Assembly (NCBI RefSeq): GCF_014648095.1
Contig: NZ_BMQL01000072.1
Location: 1-19,040 of the forward strand
Reading direction: 5' to 3'
Origin: Deinococcus ruber
GTDB taxonomy: Bacteria > Deinococcota > Deinococci > Deinococcales > Deinococcaceae
Length of the DNA stretch: 19,040 nt
Of this stretch, positions 14,963 to 19,040 are shown in pieces (positions within the stretch are counted from its first letter, which is position 1; the number at the start of each line of letters is the position of its first letter). The translations under genes were made by a program, and so were the position numbers. The notes under the pieces were generated by a model. That model ran no database searches and was not told where the DNA came from. It was given only the letters and a program-made list of their open reading frames with translations.

Positions 14963-15565
14963 TCAGCGTCCGGTTTCCCGCGCCTCCATCAGTGCGGCCA
15001 CGTCCTGCGCCTGGGCGTCGCTGCTGGCGTGCAGATGCGCCCTGACTTCCGCCCGGTCAGCCACGTTCTTGTTCTGGCTCAGTTTGAATTTGCCCTCCAG
15101 CCGCGTGACCCGCACCTCGAACGTGACCACGCCCGCCAGCATCCGGCGCTCGAAATCGGCGGGAATGGCGTGCATGTCGGGCGTGTGGCGCTGCACCAGC
15201 CCGTAAGCGATGGCGCGTGTTTCGTCGCCTTCGACCACCCGCGCCTGTCCGTAGGCATGCACCGCCGCGTAATTCCAGGTGGGCACGTTGGGGGCAGAGG
15301 CGTACCAGTTGGAATGAACCAGCGTGTGCGGCCCCTGGAACATCACCAGAACGTCGCGTTCACCGAAGTGCTGCCACTGAGGATTGGCGCGGGCCAGATG
15401 TGAGCGCAGATACAGCGTGTCGCCGTCCTGCTGAATCAGCAGCGGCAGGTGCGTGGCAAACGGCACGCCCTCCGGGGCCGTCACGAGGGTGGCAAAACTG
15501 TACGCCTCCATAAATTGCCGCAACTCGTCTGGGTCTGTCACGCGGTTGATCGCCGGGATATACAT
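14963..15565 (-). CDS. PaiB-like FMN-binding protein
   Basis: A 200-residue protein of the PaiB family, annotated elsewhere as FMN-binding negative transcriptional regulator. It begins [11 protein letters not shown] and contains [20 protein letters not shown], the conserved [11 protein letters not shown] (55-65) and [16 protein letters not shown] (73-88). [15 protein letters not shown] (93-107) then completes the split-barrel flavin-binding pattern. In Bacillus PaiB is linked to sporulation and protease control; the role here is unknown and a redox function is equally likely. The frame is open to 15739, but that extension overlaps the divergent gene. ATG 15565 has TACACT 7 nt upstream, indicating a leaderless start, and fits the family's usual N-terminus. 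It lies 74 bp upstream of dxr. Confidence 0.85.
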   Translation of the reverse strand: MYIPAINRVTDPDELRQFMEAYSFATLVTAPEGVPFATHLPLLIQQDGDTLYLRSHLARANPQWQHFGERDVLVMFQGPHTLVHSNWYASAPNVPTWNYAAVHAYGQARVVEGDETRAIAYGLVQRHTPDMHAIPADFERRMLAGVVTFEVRVTRLEGKFKLSQNKNVADRAEVRAHLHASSDAQAQDVAALMEARETGR

Positions 15566-15572
15566 AAAATCC

Positions 15573-15578
15573 AGTGTA
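15573..15578 (-). promoter_or_regulatory. -10 box of the leaderless paiB-like gene
   Basis: TACACT on the minus strand, 7 nt before the ATG at 15565. It is identical in hexamer and spacing to the box before proC. No clear -35 is visible. Confidence 0.5.
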
Positions 15579-15681
15579 GACGCGCTTCCGAACAGATTCT
15601 GGTTAAACAGGGGCGAACGCCCGGCAGAACCAGAACGGATGCCGCGTCTGGATGAGTCAGCGGTGCTGTTCGGGTACAGCA

Positions 15682-15698
15682 GGACTGAAGTGCAGTCC
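15682..15698. promoter_or_regulatory. Small dyad upstream of the 15711 gene
   Basis: GGACTG-AAGTG-CAGTCC, a perfect 6-bp-arm dyad immediately upstream of the TATCAT box at 15700. It may be a small operator. It is short enough to be chance. Confidence 0.3.
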
Positions 15699-15699
15699 G

Positions 15700-15705
15700 T
15701 ATCAT
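15700..15705 (+). promoter_or_regulatory. -10 box of the small 15711 gene
   Basis: TATCAT, 5 nt before the ATG at 15711. It matches the leaderless pattern and decides the start within a longer open frame. Confidence 0.45.
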
Positions 15706-15710
15706 GGCGT

Positions 15711-15980
15711 ATGACCGCTCCGCTCTTCAGAGCCACCATCCGCGACGTTGTGCCGCTGGGTGGGCGTTTTCTGCTGTCTGTGGTGGGAGCTGGTTCGCGC
15801 CCTCAGCTTCCTTGCCGCCTGCGAATCGAAGGAACGCCCACCGACCTGACCCTGCTGGACATCGTCAATTCTCCGACCCTGTGGCTGCTGAGCGAGGTCA
15901 CGCTGGTGGTGGAAGCACAGGCGCAGGCCGACTGGCGCAGTTGGGCGGGGCGGGTGGTGGCGGAAGTCAGCACTGGTTAG
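15711..15980 (+). CDS. Small protein of unknown function (89 aa)
   Basis: An 89-residue protein beginning MTAPLFRATIRDVVPLGGRF. It looks soluble and beta-rich, with a middle segment (RIEGTPTDLTLLDIVNS) and a long Leu/Val/Ala-rich C-terminal half. I see no signal peptide, membrane helix or known motif. The frame is open from 15453, but that part is antisense to the paiB-like gene. The ATG at 15711 with a TATCAT box 5 nt upstream is the sensible start. It is divergent from the paiB-like gene and convergent with the SLH-like gene, with 22 bp between stops. Coding status rests on the promoter and on codon-like composition and is moderately certain. Confidence 0.55.
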   Translation: MTAPLFRATIRDVVPLGGRFLLSVVGAGSRPQLPCRLRIEGTPTDLTLLDIVNSPTLWLLSEVTLVVEAQAQADWRSWAGRVVAEVSTG

Positions 15981-16002
15981 GGCTGCCAACCATGCCAGCT
16001 CT

Positions 16003-16491
16003 CTAGAAAAACGGCAATCCGCTTTCATGCAGGCTGCCGAACAGCACGCGCCAGCCGGTCTGGGCATCAGGCACGAGCTGGACGGTGGCGGTGCGTTCCA
16101 TTCGCCTGCCCTGTCCTCGGTAAGCCAGCCGGAAGCGCACCTCAGCGCTCTGACCTTCCATCTGGAGGCCGAGAACCTCGAAGTCGAAGCCCGGTTTCAG
16201 CGCTGCGCCCAGTTGCGGAATACCGGTGGCGTAGCCCTGCGGCAGCTCTGCGATAAAGCGGGTCGTCCAGGCGATGTCGCCGCACTTCAGCCCCTCGAAC
16301 ACCTGCCGCACGGCGTTGCGGGCCAGTTCGGAAGAAGTGGCGGGGCTGCCCTGAAAGATGCCGAGCTGAGCGGTGCGTGCCACCGCGCCCGCCGCATACG
16401 AGCAGGGCGGCACATCCAGAAACGGTTGAGCAGTCGGCACAGGGGCCGGAGCCTGGGCCAGCGTCGCCAGCAGTGCAAGGGTGGACAGCAT
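16003..16491 (-). CDS. Predicted exported protein with an SLH-like motif
   Basis: A 162-residue protein with a short hydrophobic N-terminus (MLSTLALLATLAQA) and a Pro/Ala linker, consistent with export although the usual basic residues are missing. It is followed by FLDVPPCSYAAGAVARTAQLGIFQG (24-48, in parts), which has the FxDVP...A..AV......GI..G shape of an S-layer homology domain. The rest (about 55-162) looks like a beta-rich ligand or stress domain ending in VLFGSLHESGLPFF and is not recognised. Only one SLH-like unit is present, whereas peptidoglycan-anchored proteins usually have one to three. Frames open to GTG 16512 and GTG 16527 exist; the latter lies inside the aceA terminator. 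ATG 16491 with TACCTT 5 nt upstream is preferred. Confidence 0.65.
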   Translation of the reverse strand: MLSTLALLATLAQAPAPVPTAQPFLDVPPCSYAAGAVARTAQLGIFQGSPATSSELARNAVRQVFEGLKCGDIAWTTRFIAELPQGYATGIPQLGAALKPGFDFEVLGLQMEGQSAEVRFRLAYRGQGRRMERTATVQLVPDAQTGWRVLFGSLHESGLPFF

Positions 16492-16496
16492 GCCTG

Positions 16497-16502
16497 AAGG
16501 TA
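16497..16502 (-). promoter_or_regulatory. Candidate -10 box of the SLH-like gene
   Basis: TACCTT on the minus strand, 5 nt before the ATG at 16491. It lies just past the aceA terminator, so the downstream gene would have its own leaderless promoter. Confidence 0.35.
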
Positions 16503-16515
16503 GCGCCAGCACATG

Positions 16516-16542
16516 AAAAACCCCCACCTTTCAGCGGGAGTT
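16516..16542 (-). terminator. Intrinsic terminator of aceA
   Basis: On the minus strand AACTCCCGC (16534-16542) pairs over nine positions, two of them G-U, with GTGGGGGTT (16519-16527), with a 6-nt loop and a run of five T at 16516-16520. It begins 21 nt after the aceA stop and covers the GTG at 16527, arguing against that codon as the next gene's start. Confidence 0.65.
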
Positions 16543-16563
16543 CTGTGTTCATGAAATCAATGT

Positions 16564-17859
16564 TCAGTCGTGCGCTGCTGCGAACTGCTGCGCCTCGGTG
16601 CTGCCTTTCAGCGCGGTGGTGCTGCTCTGCCCGCCGCCCGCTGCGGTGGCGACCAGATCGAAGTAGCCGGTGCCCACTTCGCGCTGATGCTTGACCGCCG
16701 TGAAGCCGCGTGCCTGCGCCGCGAATTCCTTTTCCTGCAACTCCACGAAACTCTTCATCTGGTTGCGGGCGTAGCCGTAGGCCAGTTCGAACATGCTGTG
16801 ATTCAGGCTGTGGAAGCCCGCCAGGGTGATGAACTGGAACTTGTAGCCCATGCGCCCCAGTTCGACCTGAAATTTTTCGATGGTGGCGTCGTCCAAGTTC
16901 TTTTTCCAGTTGAAGCTGGGCGAGCAGTTGTAGGCCAGCAGTTTGCCGGGGAATCTGGCATGCACTGCCTCGGCAAACCTGCGGGCGTCGTCCAGGTTCG
17001 GCACGCTGGTTTCGCACCAGATCACGTCGGCGTAGGGGGCGTAGGCCAGGGCGCGGGAAATGGCCTGCTCGACGCCGGGGCGCACGTAGAAGAAGCCCTC
17101 GGGGGTGCGTTCGCCGGTCAGGAAGGGCCGGTCGTTGTCGTCGATGTCGGCGGTCAGCAGGTTGGCAGCGTCGGCGTCGGTGCGGGCGATCAGCACGGTG
17201 GGCACGCCGCTTACGTCGGCAGCGAGGCGGGCGGCATTCAGCGTGCGGATGAACTGACTGGTGGGCACCAGCACCTTGCCGCCCAGGTGTCCGCATTTCT
17301 TCTCGCTGGCAAGCTGATCCTCGAAGTGAACGCCCGCCGCGCCCGCCTCGATCATGGCCTTCATCAGCTCGAAGGCGTTCAGCGGGCCGCCGAATCCGGC
17401 CTCGGCGTCGGCCACGATGGGTGCGAACCAGTCGATGCTGTGGTCGCCCTCGCTGGTGGCGATCTGGTCGGCGCGGCGCAGGGTGTTGTTGATGCGCTTC
17501 ACCACGTCGGGCACGCTGCTGGCCGGGTACAGGCTCTGGTCGGGGTACATCTGGCCCGCGTTGTTGGCGTCTCCGGCCACCTGCCACCCGCTCAGATAGA
17601 TGGCTTTCAGGCCCGCCCGCACCTGCTGCATCGCCTGATTGCCGGTCAGTGCGCCCAGCGCGTTCACGAAGGCTTCTTCCTTCAGCAGCCGCCACAGCTT
17701 GTTCGCGCCGTGCTTGGCGAGCGTGTGTTCGATGGGCAGCGACCCGCGCAGCCGCACGACCTCATCGGCGCTGTAGTTACGCCGGATGCCCTGCCAGCGC
17801 TCTTCGGTCTTCCAGGTCTTCTCCAAAATCTCGGCGTTGCTGCGGGGGGTCGGGGTCAT
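16564..17859 (-). CDS. aceA: Isocitrate lyase
   Basis: A 431-residue enzyme that splits isocitrate into succinate and glyoxylate, the entry to the glyoxylate shunt used on acetate and fatty acids. It shows SGWQVAGD (90-97), [10 protein letters not shown] (149-158), the catalytic-cysteine signature KKCGH (187-191), [11 protein letters not shown] in the barrel, WCETSVPNL, and the substrate block [14 protein letters not shown]. All active-site motifs are in place and the length is normal (420-440). ATG 17859 has a strong AGGAGG 7 nt upstream. Malate synthase is not in the window. A terminator follows the gene and a palindrome lies upstream of its promoter, so it is probably a separately controlled single-gene unit. 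Confidence 0.96.
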   Translation of the reverse strand: MTPTPRSNAEILEKTWKTEERWQGIRRNYSADEVVRLRGSLPIEHTLAKHGANKLWRLLKEEAFVNALGALTGNQAMQQVRAGLKAIYLSGWQVAGDANNAGQMYPDQSLYPASSVPDVVKRINNTLRRADQIATSEGDHSIDWFAPIVADAEAGFGGPLNAFELMKAMIEAGAAGVHFEDQLASEKKCGHLGGKVLVPTSQFIRTLNAARLAADVSGVPTVLIARTDADAANLLTADIDDNDRPFLTGERTPEGFFYVRPGVEQAISRALAYAPYADVIWCETSVPNLDDARRFAEAVHARFPGKLLAYNCSPSFNWKKNLDDATIEKFQVELGRMGYKFQFITLAGFHSLNHSMFELAYGYARNQMKSFVELQEKEFAAQARGFTAVKHQREVGTGYFDLVATAAGGGQSSTTALKGSTEAQQFAAAHD

Positions 17860-17908
17860 GGTGGTTCCTCCTGAGCTGGGTGAATCGGGGTGGGTTGTGG
17901 TTCGCTTG

Positions 17909-17937
17909 AATCAATCCTTCCATTCGGGGGCGGTCAA
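17909..17937 (-). promoter_or_regulatory. Candidate aceA promoter
   Basis: On the minus strand TTGACC (17932-17937), a 17-nt spacer and TTGATT (17909-17914). The -35 matches 5 of 6 bases; the -10 is weak. A TACACCACCACTT half-site abuts the -35 upstream. The leader of about 45 nt contains the AGGAGG. Confidence 0.4.
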
Positions 17938-17997
17938 AAGTGGTGGTGTACTCCGCGCCGGGAAGTGGTGTAGAACGCTCCAGGTACACCACTTCCC
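17938..17997. promoter_or_regulatory. Palindrome and half-site upstream of aceA, putative operator
   Basis: GGGAAGTGGTGTA (17960-17972) and TACACCACTTCCC (17985-17997) form a perfect 13-bp inverted repeat with a 12-nt centre. A third copy of the half-site, AAGTGGTGGTGTAC, lies at 17938-17951 and touches the candidate -35. There is no T-run, so an operator is more likely than a terminator. The regulator is unknown; none is encoded next to it. Confidence 0.5.
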
Positions 17998-18007
17998 ACA
18001 ACGAAAC

Positions 18008-18032
18008 GCGCAGCCTGTTGAAAGCGCTGCGC
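18008..18032 (-). terminator. Possible terminator after the right-most gene
   Basis: On the minus strand GCGCAGC (18026-18032) pairs with GCTGCGC (18008-18014) across an 11-nt loop, followed by GTTTCGTT. It lies about 20 nt after the stop of the 18051 gene. The T-tract is interrupted, so confidence is modest. Confidence 0.4.
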
Positions 18033-18050
18033 TGGAAGGGTTTTTTGGAT

Positions 18051-18953
18051 TCAGGGGCGCGTGAGGACGCCGCTCAAGGGAGTAGTGTCCGGCTCACTCC
18101 AGCTCACTTCGTAGCTCGGCGGCACGGTGGTATCGAGTAGCGGCGTTTTACTGTCGCTGGGATCATCGTGGGTCGTCAGATTATTGGTCAATGTGGCCGA
18201 ATAAAGCTGCGTTGAATCGTCATAGAAATCGAGCGTTACATGAAATGCCGGGAAAAAGAACCATCCACTCTGTGCCTGAATTTCAGCATCGGTGGCGGTC
18301 AGTTTCCCGCTGACATTCAGGCGTAATCCATCAACGGTGGCAGTGCCGCTGATATCTGCATGTTTCTTATCAATCAGTTTGCTGTTCACATTCAGAGTCA
18401 GCGCATGGCTGGCATTGCTCAGCTTCCAGGCTGCACCGCTCTGAGACGTGAAAGTATAGATGGTCTGATTGGCATATGAACTGCCGGAACCAGGTGACGT
18501 AGGCGTTATGGCAGAGCTGAGTGAGCCGTTCAGCAACATCAGTCCAAGATCTTGAAGTGTATTGCTTTTAATGATCTGATTGCCTGCTACATCGTAGAAA
18601 CCAGTGCCACTATTCGAAGTGAAGGCGATTTTCCCGGTCTTCCCAGGGAAAGTTTTCAGAGACAGATAGCCACAGGTGCCCAGCGTCACGGTGTTCAGCA
18701 GGGTGCCGCCCGTGTTCCGCACTTCCAGCACGCTATCAGGGTATGCCAGCAGCAGGCGCTCTTCACCCGTCGGCAGATACACGTTCTCGACGCTGGGCCA
18801 GGAGGACGGGCAACCCGCTACCGACGGGTGCTGAGGCGCGGCATCGAAGCCCACGCCGTCAGCCGTGCGGAAGACCTGGGCGGTGTCTTTGCCGGCCACC
18901 TGACTGTATTGCAGCCACCAGCGGGCATCGCTGGAATACACAGAAACAGCCAT
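18051..18953 (-). CDS. Unrecognised protein, possibly truncated at its 5' end
   Basis: A 300-residue protein with no domain I can name. The first third (about 1-120) has repeated short blocks such as VFRTADGVGFDA and YLPTGEERLLLAYPDSVLEVRNTGGTLL and two cysteines, like a beta-propeller or extracellular sensor repeat. The last third (about 185-270) looks like an immunoglobulin-like beta domain (VDGLRLNVSGKLTATDAEIQ, HVTLDFYDDSTQLYSATLTNNL). Such sequence is typical of exported lipoproteins, yet no signal peptide or lipobox precedes it. An in-frame stop at 18981-18983 blocks extension and no Shine-Dalgarno is visible before the ATG at 18953. The region 18150-18620 is visibly less GC-rich than its neighbours. 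It may be an intact foreign gene or the 3' part of a disrupted one. Confidence 0.6.
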   Translation of the reverse strand: MAVSVYSSDARWWLQYSQVAGKDTAQVFRTADGVGFDAAPQHPSVAGCPSSWPSVENVYLPTGEERLLLAYPDSVLEVRNTGGTLLNTVTLGTCGYLSLKTFPGKTGKIAFTSNSGTGFYDVAGNQIIKSNTLQDLGLMLLNGSLSSAITPTSPGSGSSYANQTIYTFTSQSGAAWKLSNASHALTLNVNSKLIDKKHADISGTATVDGLRLNVSGKLTATDAEIQAQSGWFFFPAFHVTLDFYDDSTQLYSATLTNNLTTHDDPSDSKTPLLDTTVPPSYEVSWSEPDTTPLSGVLTRP

Positions 18954-18962
18954 TCCATTCAA

Positions 18963-19040
18963 AAGTTTGGTGGGAATTAGCTAAGTAGGGGACAGTTTGC
19001 CGGCACAGGCTAGGAACTGGGAGATCGACCGCGGCTCAGA
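18963..19040. other. Right-edge sequence, possible element boundary
   Basis: Upstream of the last gene the sequence holds TTAGCTAA at 18977-18984 followed by AGTAGGGGACAGTTTGCC and onward to the window end. No gene can be read here. The abrupt loss of a coding frame for the expected signal peptide makes an insertion-sequence end or rearrangement point possible, but too little is visible to name one. Confidence 0.25.

Noticed and set aside
16142..17695. 517-residue minus-strand frame overlapping aceA and the SLH-like gene
   Set aside because: Arg/Gly-rich composition and overlap with two better supported genes in another frame mark it as a shadow.
16570..17874. 434-residue plus-strand frame antisense to aceA
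   Set aside because: The opposite strand encodes isocitrate lyase with all signature motifs, and the plus frame has no domain and no ribosome site.
1..19040. CRISPR array, tRNA or rRNA genes, toxin-antitoxin or defence system
   Set aside because: I looked for regularly spaced direct repeats, cloverleaf-like segments and adjacent small gene pairs and found none that hold up.

Overview
The window is GC-rich chromosomal DNA that I read as a member of the genus Deinococcus. This is inferred from gene content and promoter style, with no database search. Supporting signs are a FemAB/FemX peptidoglycan bridge enzyme, a secreted prokaryotic phospholipase A2 lipoprotein, an alphaproteobacterial-unlike dxr-rseP pair, dispersed small non-coding repeats, and many genes whose start codon sits only 5-7 nt after a TAnnnT -10 box, which indicates leaderless transcripts. 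Most of the content is core metabolism and housekeeping. There is no CRISPR array, prophage or obvious defence island.

Layout, left to right. (1) 157-1083: a small leucine-rich-repeat protein of twelve almost uninterrupted 23-residue LRRs, convergent with the glycerol operon with only 3 bp between the stop codons. (2) 1087-4300 (minus): glpK then glpD, glycerol kinase and FAD glycerol-3-phosphate dehydrogenase; no glpF is seen. A SorC/DeoR-type sugar-binding regulator (4471-5427, plus) is divergent, and the shared control region carries helically phased GAACGC repeats and palindromes. (3) 5428-5611: a convergent intergenic region filled by a nested inverted repeat. (4) 5612-9264 (minus): prmA, rsmE, a FemX-like aminoacyltransferase and a degenerate AroE-like protein. 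A 138-bp repeat lies between rsmE and femX. (5) 9374-10840 (plus): proC (proline synthesis) and a small secreted protein. (6) 10936-11619 (minus): the phospholipase A2 lipoprotein, with the second, inverted copy of the 138-bp repeat upstream. (7) 11859-15565 (minus): PaiB-like FMN-binding protein, dxr (MEP pathway), rseP (site-2 protease) and a GT2 glycosyltransferase. (8) 15711-16491: a small unknown protein and a secreted protein with an SLH-like motif. (9) 16564-17859 (minus): aceA, isocitrate lyase, with a terminator behind it and a 13-bp-arm palindrome near its promoter. (10) 18051-18953 (minus): an unrecognised protein with lower GC that lacks the expected signal peptide and may be 5'-truncated near the window edge.

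Functionally, glpK/glpD feed glycerol into glycolysis and aceA opens the glyoxylate shunt. dxr supplies isoprenoids (carotenoid and quinone precursors), while prmA and rsmE modify the ribosome. FemX, the glycosyltransferase, RseP, PLA2 and the SLH-like protein act at the envelope. The most interesting non-gene signals are the pair of 138-bp repeats with compensatory stem changes, the phased operator of the glp region with its tandem-duplicated start codon, and the AroE paralogue that has lost both catalytic residues.
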